13,744 nt of DNA from Pseudomonadota bacterium (GCA_023426225.1 JAFABD010000131.1:1-13744); one strand, 5' to 3'. Numbered from the stretch's first letter, positions 1 through 9,019 are shown. The notes: generated from the letters alone by a model not told the origin. Numbers and translations are program-made.

Positions 1-2
1 AC

Positions 3-632
3 GCGCTCCGCGCCAATCTGGAACGGCTCGCGGCGGGCGCTGCGGCGCAGGACGTGCTGCTCTGGGGCGCGCGCGGCACCGGCAAGTCGGCGCTGGTCAA
101 GGGCGCGGTCGCCGCGGTGCAGGCGCAGGGCGGCCGCCTCGCGCTGGTCGAGGCGGCGACGACGCATCTCGAAACGCTCCCCGCGCTGTTCGCGCTGCTC
201 GCGACGGTGGACCGGCCGTTCGCGGTGTTCATCGATGATCTCGGCTTCGACGCGGTCGGCGACGCGCGCGCGCTGCGCTCGCTGCTCGAAGGCGGGGCAG
301 AGGCGCGGCCGGCCAATTGCCGCCTGCTCGTCACCTCGAACCGGCGCCACCTGCTGCCGCGCGACATCGAGGCCCAGTCGAGCGCGATCAACCCGCGCGA
401 CGCCGCCGACGACGAACTCGCGCTTGCCGACCGTTTCGGCCTGTCGCTCGGCTTCCACGTCGTCGATCAGGACACCTATGTCGACATCGTGCGCGGCTAT
501 GCCGAGGCGAACGGCCTCACCTTCGATCCCGAAGAGGCGATCCAGTGGGCAACCCGCCGCGGCAGCCGTTCGGGCCGCGTCGCATGGCAATATGTCGTCG
601 AACTCGCCGGACGACAGGGCAAATCGCTGTAA
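3..632 (+). CDS. DUF815 family P-loop ATPase (5' end outside window)
   Basis: This is the C-terminal ~209 residues of an AAA-type ATPase of the DUF815 family. The reading frame is already open at base 3 and gives ALRANLERLA before the P-loop, so the GTG at 54 is internal and the true start lies upstream. Visible motifs are a Walker A (GARGTGKS, about residues 23-30 of the visible part), a Walker B-like hydrophobic stretch ending FIDDL, and a sensor-1-like LLVTSNRRHL. The C-terminal part contains the family-typical LADRFGLSLGF segment. Family members are usually near 280-290 aa, so roughly 75-80 residues are missing. The biochemical role of DUF815 proteins is not established; they are treated as cytoplasmic AAA ATPases. 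The next gene is convergent, across a repeat-filled gap. Confidence 0.88.
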   Translation, partial: ALRANLERLAAGAAAQDVLLWGARGTGKSALVKGAVAAVQAQGGRLALVEAATTHLETLPALFALLATVDRPFAVFIDDLGFDAVGDARALRSLLEGGAEARPANCRLLVTSNRRHLLPRDIEAQSSAINPRDAADDELALADRFGLSLGFHVVDQDTYVDIVRGYAEANGLTFDPEEAIQWATRRGSRSGRVAWQYVVELAGRQGKSL

Positions 633-756
633 CGCACCACAGCAGCCCCACCGTTGCTCCGGACTCGGCCCCGAGGCCCGGCATCTCACCGCCACCCCCG
701 GACCAACCACCACGCAAACGCCGCCCGCCCCGAGCCGCCACAAACCCAAACCCGTC

Positions 757-777
757 GCCCCGGGCTCGACCCGGGGC
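757..777. terminator. GC hairpin in repeat unit 2, possible bidirectional terminator
   Basis: GCCCCGGG at 757-764 pairs with CCCGGGGC at 770-777 around the loop CTCGA. It lies between the convergent 3' ends of the DUF815 gene (632) and uup (920). There is no T-run on either strand, so the terminator role is inferred only from position and stem stability. It may equally be just the core of a REP-like repeat. Confidence 0.3.
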
Positions 778-857
778 CCAGCTTCTCACCGCCACGCCCA
801 GAACCAACGCACCGCCCAACGCCACGCGCCCCGAACCGCGACAATCCCAAACCCGTC

Positions 858-878
858 GCCCCGGGCTCGACCCGGGGC
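858..878. terminator. GC hairpin in repeat unit 3, possible bidirectional terminator
   Basis: This is an exact second copy of the hairpin at 757-777, displaced by 101 bp. It lies 42 bp beyond the uup stop codon on the minus strand. It has the same stem and loop and again lacks a T-run. Confidence 0.3.
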
Positions 879-919
879 CCAGCTTCTCACCGTCGCCCCG
901 GGACCAGCCGCCGCGCGGT

Positions 920-2701
<1,782 letters not shown>

Positions 2702-2796
2702 CCCCGCCAACTAGGGGGCACGGCCGCCGCCCGCAAGCCGCCCGCGGGGCCGCCGCCGCACGCCCGCTGGCTGAGCGCGGGCTGACCGGTGTGTTC

Positions 2797-2801
2797 AGGG
2801 G
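2797..2801 (+). promoter_or_regulatory. Shine-Dalgarno supporting the ATG at 2809
   Basis: AGGGG lies 7 nt before the ATG at 2809. Two further in-frame ATGs (2833, 2839) have no comparable site, which favours 2809 as the PepSY gene start. The case is not closed: TATTCA (2803-2808) could be a -10 element, which would put the transcript start past 2809. Confidence 0.4.
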
Positions 2802-2808
2802 CTATTCA

Positions 2809-3177
2809 ATGCCTGCCCCCTATGCCATTCGAATGGCGATGGTGGCGAAACCTGTAGTCTGTGCGTGTCTGGCGGCGCTTGCGCTCGCCGGCGGCGTGGC
2901 CGTGGGGGAATCGTTCGGCATCGCGACCGTGCCGCACGCCCATGCCCAGGATACGGGACAGGGCATGGCGCGTCACCGCCGCCTCACCGGGCAGAACCTG
3001 CCGGTGCGCGAGATCGAGCGGCGCGTGATTCCGCAGATCCCGGGCGCCCAGTATCTGGGGTTCGACTATGACCCGGCGTCGGACATTTACACACTCAAGT
3101 TCCTGCGCAATGGATCGGTGATCTGGGTGGACGTGGACGGCCGCACCGGCCGCATCCTGCGCCGCGCCGGGGGCTGA
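2809..3177 (+). CDS. Secreted PepSY-domain protein, probable modulator of the adjacent sensor kinase
   Basis: This is a 122-aa protein with an N-terminal signal peptide: a short basic start, the hydrophobic run VCACLAALALAGGVAV, and a likely cleavage after the AHA in VPHAHAQD. The mature part (~75 aa) is one PepSY-like unit: a helix LPVREIERRVIPQIPG, then strands YLGFDYDPASDIYTLKFL, SVIWVDVDGRTGRILR. PepSY domains are small extracytoplasmic modules often placed beside two-component systems or proteases. It is followed after 35 nt by the response regulator and then the kinase, all on the same strand, so it is likely their first co-transcribed gene. In Sinorhizobium the small periplasmic protein FeuN restrains the FeuPQ pair; a similar job here is inference. 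Starts at 2833 or 2839 are alternatives and would leave the signal peptide intact. Confidence 0.82.
   Translation: MPAPYAIRMAMVAKPVVCACLAALALAGGVAVGESFGIATVPHAHAQDTGQGMARHRRLTGQNLPVREIERRVIPQIPGAQYLGFDYDPASDIYTLKFLRNGSVIWVDVDGRTGRILRRAGG
2824..2837. other. Perfect 14-bp palindrome at the PepSY gene start
   Basis: GCCATTCGAATGGC is its own reverse complement. It lies inside the first codons if the gene starts at 2809, or overlaps the start if 2833 or 2839 is used, in which case it would sit where an operator could act. About one 14-bp perfect palindrome is expected by chance in a window of this size, so it is only suggestive. Confidence 0.35.
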
Positions 3178-3212
3178 ACGGCGTTGCGGGCACACAGGGG
3201 ATACAGGACCAT

Positions 3213-3881
3213 ATGCGACTTCTGATCGTCGAGGACGAACCCAATCTCGGCCAGCAGCTCAAGAGCGCGCTGGAAGGCGCCGGCTATGCCGTCGATCTCG
3301 CCACCGATGGCGAGGAGGGGCATTATCTGGGCTCGAACGAACAATATGACGCGATCGTGCTCGATCTCGGCCTGCCCGAAATCGACGGGCTGACCGTGCT
3401 CGACCGCTGGCGCAAGGAGGGCAAGACCACGCCGGTCCTCGTCCTCACCGCGCGCGACAGCTGGTCCGACAAGGTCGCCGGGCTCGATGCGGGCGCCGAC
3501 GACTATGTCGCCAAGCCGTTCCAGACCGAGGAGCTGATCGCCCGGCTGCGCGCGCTGATCCGCCGCGCCTCGGGCAACGCCTCGGCCGAACTCACCGCGG
3601 GCGACATCCGGCTCGACACGCGCTCGGGCAAGGTCACCAAGGCGGGCGCCCCGGTGAAGCTCACCGCCCAGGAATACAAGCTGCTCAGCTACCTGCTCCA
3701 CCACAAGGGCAAGGTGGTCAGCCGCACCGAGCTGATCGAGCATATCTACGACCAGGATTTCGACCGCGATTCGAACACGATCGAGGTGTTCGTGACGCGC
3801 ATCCGCAAGAAGCTGGGCCAGGACGTCATCACCACGATCCGCGGCCTCGGCTACAGCCTCGAGGAACCGGCGGACGCCTGA
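3213..3881 (+). CDS. OmpR/PhoB-type response regulator, FeuP-like
   Basis: This is a 222-aa two-component response regulator. The receiver domain (1-115) has the acidic pocket E7/D8, phospho-acceptor D51 in VLDLGLPEIDGL, T79 and K101 (VAKPF). The C-terminal winged helix (about 125-220) shows LTAQEYKLLSYLLHHKGKVV, the SNTIEVFVTRIRKKL recognition-helix region and the final TTIRGLGYSL hairpin. The segment RDSWSDKVAGLDAGADDYVA and the DQDFDRDSNTIEVF motif closely match rhizobial FeuP as I recall it, suggesting a role in envelope or osmotic responses; this is inference. The start ATG is preceded by AGGA at 3205-3208. Its stop is followed after one base by the kinase ATG, so the two are translationally linked. 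Confidence 0.95.
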   Translation: MRLLIVEDEPNLGQQLKSALEGAGYAVDLATDGEEGHYLGSNEQYDAIVLDLGLPEIDGLTVLDRWRKEGKTTPVLVLTARDSWSDKVAGLDAGADDYVAKPFQTEELIARLRALIRRASGNASAELTAGDIRLDTRSGKVTKAGAPVKLTAQEYKLLSYLLHHKGKVVSRTELIEHIYDQDFDRDSNTIEVFVTRIRKKLGQDVITTIRGLGYSLEEPADA

Positions 3882-3882
3882 G

Positions 3883-5427
3883 ATGACGGCCGAGCGTCCG
3901 GCGGACGCACCTCCCCTGCCCGACGCCGGCCCCGACGACGCGCCCGCGCCCGCGCATGCCGGCGCCGACGCTGCCGGGTCCGTCGACACCGCGTCCGCCG
4001 ACGCCCAGTCTGCCGACCCCGAGTCCGCCGACGACGAATCGGCCGAGTCCCCGCGCCGCCTGCGCGCGGGCGGTTCGGTCAGCCGCCGGATGATGCTCAT
4101 CGCCAGCGCGTGGATCATGATCCTGCTGCTCGGCGGCGGGCTCGCGCTCGACCATGTCCTCACCCGCGCGATCACGCAGAATTTCGACGACCAGCTCGAC
4201 TATCTGCTCAACTCGATGATCGTCACCGCCGAACTCGCGTCGAACGGCGAGGTGGCGCTCAACCGCGAACTCGCCGACCAGCGCTTCCTCGAACCCAATT
4301 CGGGCGCCTATTGGCAGATCAGCGCGCCGGGCTTCGAACCCTTTCCCTCGCGCTCGCTGTGGGACCGCCGGCTGCGCGTCGGCGCCGGCCACCGCGACCG
4401 CGAGCTCCACAAATATGACAGCGACGAGTTCGTCGATCCCAACCGCGATCCGCACGATCCGGGCAACCAGCGGCTGCGCATCGCCGAACGCGACGTCAAG
4501 CTGCCCGGCTCGCCCGTCTGGTGGCGCTTCCAGGTGGCACAGAGCCGCGAGGGGCTCGACGAATCGATCGCGACGCTGCGCCGCACGCTGGTGCGCAGCT
4601 TCGCGCTGCTCGCGCTCGGGCTGATCGTGATGGTGGGGCTTCAGACCTGGTACGGCCTGCGCCCGCTGCGCAAGGTCCGCTCCGAAATCGCCCGGCTGCG
4701 CGCCGGCAAGTCGACGCGGATCGACGAGCGCATGCCCGCCGAGATCGCGCCGCTGGTCGAGGAGCTCAACGCGCTCGTCGAACATAATGATCGCCAGGCG
4801 GAGGAGGCGCGCCGCCATGCCGGCAACCTCGCCCATGCGCTCAAGACGCCGCTCACCGTCATCATGAACGCCGCCGCCGCGGGGTCGGACGATCTCGCCG
4901 CCACCGTGATCCGCGAGGCACGGACGATGCGCCGCCAGGTCGACCACCATCTCGCCCGCGCCCGCGCGGTCGGCCGCCGCGGCAGCGCGCACAGCCGCGC
5001 GCGCGTGTGGCCGTCGATCGAGGCGGTCGAACGCGCGGTCTCGCGCCTCTATCCCAATGTCCGGCTCGACGTCACCGGCGCACAGGATCTCGTCGCGCAT
5101 ATCGAACGCCAGGATCTCGACGAAATCCTCGGCAACCTTGTCGAAAACGCCGCCAAATATGGCGGGGGCAGCGTGTTCATCACCGTCGCCGCCGCGGCGG
5201 GCTTCGTCGAGATCCAGATCGAGGACGACGGCGTCGGCATTCCCGAGGCCGACCGGCTGCGCATCTTCGATCGCGGCGTCCGGCTCGACACGGGCAAGCC
5301 CGGCACCGGGCTCGGCCTCGCGATCGTGCGCGACGTCGTCGAAATCTATGGCGGCACCGTCGGGCTCGAAGAGAGCGAGGATCTCGGCGGGCTGCTCGTG
5401 CGGCTCAGGCTTCCACTGGCGTCCTGA
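3883..5427 (+). CDS. Membrane sensor histidine kinase (PhoQ/FeuQ-like)
   Basis: This is a 514-aa inner-membrane kinase, the partner of the regulator just upstream (1-nt gap). Residues 1-69 are an unusual acidic, Ala/Asp/Ser-rich cytoplasmic tail. TM1 is about 70-90. A periplasmic sensor of ~145 aa follows (rich in Trp, Arg and Asp), then TM2 (about 238-258) and a HAMP-like linker. The phospho-acceptor is H318 in NLAHALKTPLTVI, an HxLKTPL box as in PhoQ. The ATPase domain shows the N-box NLVENAAKYG (N422), EDDGVGIPE, and GTGLGLAIV. The last 82 bp lie opposite the frameshifted tail of the convergent flavin oxidoreductase gene. The signal is unknown; the upstream PepSY protein is a plausible periplasmic partner. 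The first methionine other than residue 1 is at residue 70, and starting there would remove the tail but keep TM1, so the tail is probably but not certainly translated. Confidence 0.94.
   Translation: MTAERPADAPPLPDAGPDDAPAPAHAGADAAGSVDTASADAQSADPESADDESAESPRRLRAGGSVSRRMMLIASAWIMILLLGGGLALDHVLTRAITQNFDDQLDYLLNSMIVTAELASNGEVALNRELADQRFLEPNSGAYWQISAPGFEPFPSRSLWDRRLRVGAGHRDRELHKYDSDEFVDPNRDPHDPGNQRLRIAERDVKLPGSPVWWRFQVAQSREGLDESIATLRRTLVRSFALLALGLIVMVGLQTWYGLRPLRKVRSEIARLRAGKSTRIDERMPAEIAPLVEELNALVEHNDRQAEEARRHAGNLAHALKTPLTVIMNAAAAGSDDLAATVIREARTMRRQVDHHLARARAVGRRGSAHSRARVWPSIEAVERAVSRLYPNVRLDVTGAQDLVAHIERQDLDEILGNLVENAAKYGGGSVFITVAAAAGFVEIQIEDDGVGIPEADRLRIFDRGVRLDTGKPGTGLGLAIVRDVVEIYGGTVGLEESEDLGGLLVRLRLPLAS
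3988..4047 (+). repeat. Four tandem 15-bp units encoding (x-x-Ser-Ala-Asp/Glu) in the kinase N-tail
   Basis: Residues 36-55 of the histidine kinase read TASAD-AQSAD-PESAD-DESAE, encoded by four imperfect 15-bp direct repeats. The first three units share the core (G/C)AGTC/GTCC-GCCGAC. An in-frame minisatellite of this type can change copy number without breaking the gene. Confidence 0.75.
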
Positions 5428-6407
5428 GCCACGCCATCACCTCGGCGGCGATCGTCAGGCTGCGCTTGCGTGCCTGCATAGATCGGGCTGGTCAGCATCA
5501 GTTCGTCGGCGCCCGTGCGCTTGACGAATGCCGCCACCTGCTCGGCCACCGTCGCCGGGCTGCCGATCGCCGATGCCGCGAGCACCTGGTCGAGCATGTC
5601 CTGCACGCCGCGGCTCAGCCCGCGGCGATACAGCGACACCGACGGCGGCAGCTTGATCCCGCGGCCCGTCGTGCGCAGCGCGACGAACGCCTGCTGCTGC
5701 GAACTCGCCAGCATCTCGGCCTCGCCGTCGCTATCGGCGGCGAACAGGTTGAACCCCAGCATCACGTGCGGGCGCGCCAGCGCCGCCGACGGGCGGAACG
5801 TCTCGCGATAGATCGCGATCGCCTCGTCGAGCATCGCCGGCGCGAAATGCGACGCAAAGGCATAGGGGAGCCCCAGCATCGCCGCCAGCCGCGCGCCGAA
5901 CAGGCTCGACCCCAGGATCCACAGCGGCACGTCGGCGCCCGCGCCCGGCGTCGCGCGCACGCCGCCCGGATCGCGGCCGGCCAGGAACTGCTGCAGCTCG
6001 ATCACGTCGCGCGGGAAACCGTCGGGATCGTTCGCCAGCCCGCGCCGGATCGCCGCCGCGACGCGCTGGTCCGATCCGGGCGCGCGCCCCAGCCCCAGGT
6101 CGATGCGGCCGGGGAACAGCGCGTCGAGCGTGCCGAACTGCTCGGCGATCTGCAGCGGCGAATGGTTGGGCAGCATGATGCCGCCCGCGCCGATGCGGAT
6201 CGTGCGCGTCGCCTGGCCGACATGCGCGAGCACGACCGCGGTGGCCGCGCTGGCAATGCCTTCCATCCCGTGATGTTCGGCCACCCAGTAACGCGTAAAG
6301 CCCAGGCTTTCGGCATGGGCGGCGATCGCGGCGGCATTGGCAAAGGCCTCGGTCAGCGTGCCGCCTTCGCGCACGGGGACCAGATCGAGCAACGAATAGG
6401 CTGTCAT
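5346..6407 (-). CDS. LLM-class flavin-dependent oxidoreductase (YhbW-like), frameshifted C-terminus
   Basis: This is a luciferase-like TIM-barrel flavin oxidoreductase close to E. coli YhbW. Visible family motifs are SLLDLVPVREG at the start, RYWVAEHHGM (39-48), GIASAATAVV, GGIMLPNHSPL with IAEQFGTLDALFPGRIDLGLGRAPGSDQ, and LWILGSSLFGARLAA. The substrate is unknown. After SPIY (residue 310) the open frame continues with a Ser/Pro/Arg-rich tail unlike the family and stops at 5346, inside the kinase gene's antisense. In another frame from about 5476 downwards the same strand reads ARKRSLTIAAEVMAWLRTP, the expected C-terminus, with a stop at 5405-5407. So a small indel near 5470-5477 has replaced the last ~25 residues. 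The main fold is complete, and activity may or may not survive. The start ATG at 6407 has no clear Shine-Dalgarno. The gene diverges from the HAD gene across 95 bp. Confidence 0.88.
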   Translation of the reverse strand: MTAYSLLDLVPVREGGTLTEAFANAAAIAAHAESLGFTRYWVAEHHGMEGIASAATAVVLAHVGQATRTIRIGAGGIMLPNHSPLQIAEQFGTLDALFPGRIDLGLGRAPGSDQRVAAAIRRGLANDPDGFPRDVIELQQFLAGRDPGGVRATPGAGADVPLWILGSSLFGARLAAMLGLPYAFASHFAPAMLDEAIAIYRETFRPSAALARPHVMLGFNLFAADSDGEAEMLASSQQQAFVALRTTGRGIKLPPSVSLYRRGLSRGVQDMLDQVLAASAIGSPATVAEQVAAFVKRTGADELMLTSPIYAGTQAQPDDRRRGDGVAQDASGSLSRTSSPPRSSLSSSPTVPP

Positions 6408-6502
6408 TCGCGTCAGATGGGGATGCGCGCGACGATTTCCATCCTTGTCGCGCGCCGGCCTGCGCTTGCCACGAACGGGTGCGGCGCTTAACGCCCGCCA
6501 CG

Positions 6503-7165
6503 ATGCGCGCCGAGCTTTCCCATGTCCGCCACTGGATCTTCGATCTGGACAACACGCTCTATCCTGCGAGCGCCAACCTGTTCGCGCACATCGACGCGCG
6601 GATCGGCGAATATGTCCGCAACCTGCTCGATTGCGACGCCGACGAGGCGCACCGCGTGCAAAAGGCGTATTTCCACGCGCACGGCACCACGCTGTCGGGG
6701 CTGATGGCCGAACACGGCGTCGATCCGCACCATTATCTCGACTTCGTCCACGACGTCGACATGAGCGCGCTCGCGCACAACGCGCCGCTGGTCGAGGCGC
6801 TGGCGCGGCTGCCGGGGCGCAAGCTCGTCTTCACCAACGGCGACGCCCCCTATGCGACGCGCGTGCTCGAACGGCTGGGGCTGCACGACAGCTTCGAGGC
6901 GATCCACGACATCCACGCGACCGACTATCGGCCGAAACCCGATCCCCAGGCCTATGCCGGGCTGTGCCAGGCCTATGCGATCGATCCCGCGACGGCGCTG
7001 TTCGTCGAGGACATGGCGCGCAACCTCAAACCGGCCAAGGCGATCGGCATGACGACCGTATGGATCGACAACGGGTCCGAACAGACGCCCGATGCCGACC
7101 GCAGCTTCATCGACTATACCATTCGCGATCTCGGCGACTGGCTCCACACCATTCTGGAGGACTGA
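6503..7165 (+). CDS. HAD-superfamily pyrimidine 5'-nucleotidase
   Basis: This is a 220-aa cytoplasmic HAD hydrolase of the subfamily I pyrimidine 5'-nucleotidase type (related to yeast Sdt1/Phm8). Motif I is WIFDLDNTLYP with the nucleophile D14 and acid D16; the DNTLYP form is typical of this group. Motif II is LVFTNGD (T111, N112). Motif III is K145 in RPKPDPQAY, and motif IV is LFVEDMARNLKPAK (E169, D170). All catalytic residues are present. It probably dephosphorylates pyrimidine nucleoside monophosphates. ATG 6503 is chosen because the protein then begins just before motif I; a GTG at 6479 would add eight residues without a ribosome site. The stop is followed after one base by the dapD GTG, so the two form an operon. 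No functional link to lysine synthesis is evident. Confidence 0.9.
   Translation: MRAELSHVRHWIFDLDNTLYPASANLFAHIDARIGEYVRNLLDCDADEAHRVQKAYFHAHGTTLSGLMAEHGVDPHHYLDFVHDVDMSALAHNAPLVEALARLPGRKLVFTNGDAPYATRVLERLGLHDSFEAIHDIHATDYRPKPDPQAYAGLCQAYAIDPATALFVEDMARNLKPAKAIGMTTVWIDNGSEQTPDADRSFIDYTIRDLGDWLHTILED
7155..7161 (+). promoter_or_regulatory. dapD: Ribosome-binding site fixing the GTG start of dapD
   Basis: TGGAGGA lies 5 nt before the GTG at 7167, within the last codons of the upstream HAD gene. It selects this GTG over an upstream in-frame ATG at 7092 that lies deep in the HAD gene. Confidence 0.7.
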
Positions 7166-7166
7166 C

Positions 7167-7988
<822 letters not shown>

Positions 7989-8251
7989 CCGGCGCGGCCC
8001 CGCCCGGCCCGCGCCCACCCGGCGCGGGTCGTGGGGCGGGACCGGGGGCGGTCCGGGGCGGCCGCACCGCCTGCCAACGCTGTCCGAAACGCGATTTTCC
8101 TACTCGTTCCAAATCGGTTAGGGCTCGGCCCATGCAGCCGCCGACTCGCCCCGTCATGCCCCCGCGCGCCGGTCTTCCGCGCCGCCGGCCGGGCGGGGCG
8201 TTACGCGACGTGACCCTAAACTTCCTAAACTTCGCCCTGTGAGGAGCGCCC
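7989..8251 (+). promoter_or_regulatory. dapD-kynA intergenic region, likely kynA promoter
   Basis: The first ~110 bp are extremely GC-rich, with a weak hairpin (CCCGCGC ... GCGCGGG) and no T-run. A more AT-rich stretch at 8090-8125 is a plausible promoter location, but no convincing -35/-10 pair can be read. Next come the imperfect inverted repeat GTTACG-CGA-CGTGAC (8200-8214) and a perfect tandem 9-mer CCTAAACTT (8215-8223, 8224-8232). The kynA Shine-Dalgarno GAGGA (8241-8245) lies 6 nt before the GTG. A 36-codon open frame (8132-8242) is present but unsupported. Confidence 0.4.
8215..8232 (+). repeat. Perfect tandem 9-bp repeat upstream of kynA
   Basis: CCTAAACTT occurs twice in direct succession, directly after the imperfect inverted repeat ending at 8214 and 8 nt before the kynA ribosome site. 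It is an unusually AT-rich patch for this genome. A regulator-binding role is inferred from position only. Confidence 0.5.
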
Positions 8252-9019
8252 GTGACCGACGCCCCGATGACCTATGGCCGCTACCTCGCGCTCGACGAAC
8301 TGCTCGCGGCGCAGCATCCGCTTTCGGATCGCCATGACGAACTGCTGTTCATCATCATCCACCAGACCAAGGAGCTGTGGCTCAAGCAGATGATCGCCGA
8401 GATCCTGCTCGCCAAGCAGCTCGTGCGCGACCATCGGCTGATCGAGGCGTACAAGGGGCTGGCGCGCGTCAGCCGCATCCAGGCGGTGATGACGCTCAGC
8501 TGGGACGTGCTCGCGACGATGACGCCCAGCGACTATACCCGTTTCCGCAGCGTGCTCGGCACCAGCTCGGGGTTCCAGTCGGACCAGTTCCGCGCGGTCG
8601 AGACGCTGCTCGGGCTGCGCGGCGGCGGCGTGCCGGGGCCGCTCACGCGCGAACATGCCGCGCGGCCGAGCCTGTGGGACGACGCCAATGCCGCGCTCGC
8701 CGCCGCCGGTTTCGATCTCCCCGCCGCGGTCCTCGATCGCGACTGGACGCAGCCCTATGTCGCGCACGATGCCGTCCGCGCCGCCTGGGGGCAGGTCTAT
8801 CGCGACACCAACCGTTACTGGGATCTCTATCAGCTCGCCGAAAAGCTGGTCGATATCGACGACGCGCTCGCCACCTGGCGGCACAAGCACGTCCTCACCG
8901 TCAGCCGCGTCATCGGCGGCAAGCCGGGCACCGGCGGCACCAACGGCGTCCCCTATCTCGAATCGACGCTCGCCAAGCGCGCCTTCCCCGAACTCTGGGC
9001 GCTGCGGACCGACCTGTGA
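8252..9019 (+). CDS. kynA: Tryptophan 2,3-dioxygenase
   Basis: KynA is a cytoplasmic heme enzyme that opens the indole ring of L-tryptophan with O2 to give N-formylkynurenine, the first step of the kynurenine route. The 255-aa length fits bacterial members. Signature segments are LLFIIIHQTKELWLKQ (H37, the likely active-site base), SDYTRFRSVLGTSSGFQS, and WRHKHVLTVSRVIGGKPGTGGTNG with H213 as the likely proximal heme ligand. The start is a GTG with GAGGA 6 nt upstream. Its stop overlaps the GTG of the next gene by four bases (GTGA), so the two are translationally coupled. An N-formylkynurenine formamidase (kynB) is not in the window. Confidence 0.96.
   Translation: MTDAPMTYGRYLALDELLAAQHPLSDRHDELLFIIIHQTKELWLKQMIAEILLAKQLVRDHRLIEAYKGLARVSRIQAVMTLSWDVLATMTPSDYTRFRSVLGTSSGFQSDQFRAVETLLGLRGGGVPGPLTREHAARPSLWDDANAALAAAGFDLPAAVLDRDWTQPYVAHDAVRAAWGQVYRDTNRYWDLYQLAEKLVDIDDALATWRHKHVLTVSRVIGGKPGTGGTNGVPYLESTLAKRAFPELWALRTDL

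Larger units (their letters stand above)
651..918. repeat. ~100-bp degenerate tandem repeat, three copies, with GC hairpins
   Basis: Three consecutive units start near 651, 751 and 852, a period of 100-101 bp. The second and third share a perfect 47-nt direct repeat (745-791 and 846-892). The first is a diverged version recognisable by the shared TCTCACCG core and the CCAACxxxxCGC stretch after it. The third unit is truncated where it meets the uup stop codon. Each of units two and three contains the inverted repeat GCCCCGGG-CTCGA-CCCGGGGC (8-bp stem, 5-nt loop; 757-777 and 858-878). Similar palindromic GC-rich intergenic units are common in sphingomonad genomes (from memory, not searched). 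The position between two convergent genes fits a REP-like element that may also help stop transcription from both sides. There is no U-tract, so a classical intrinsic terminator is not shown. This accounts for nearly the whole gap between 633 and 919. Confidence 0.8.

Noticed and set aside
745..892. Two perfect 47-nt repeats considered as a CRISPR array
   Set aside because: There are only two exact copies. The ~54-nt stretch between them is itself repeated in degenerate form in the first unit, and no cas genes are nearby. It is a tandem repeat, not spacer-repeat architecture.
5007..6491. A 494-codon + strand open frame across the kinase end and the antisense of the flavin oxidoreductase
   Set aside because: It is a shadow frame created by GC bias, with Arg/Ala-rich low-complexity translation, and it overlaps two recognised genes.
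6408..6502. Possible promoter (TTGCCA ... CTTAAC) before the HAD nucleotidase gene
   Set aside because: The hexamers match the consensus only partly and the spacing is about 15 bp. I could not separate it from background in this divergent 95-bp gap.
7989..8045. GC-rich inverted repeat after dapD considered as an intrinsic terminator
   Set aside because: The stem is short, the surrounding sequence is so G/C-rich that such pairings are expected, and there is no T-run.
8132..8242. A 36-codon open frame before kynA, considered as a tryptophan attenuator leader
   Set aside because: The encoded peptide (MQPPTRPVMPPRAGLP...) contains no Trp codon, has no clear ribosome site, and no terminator/antiterminator pair follows it.
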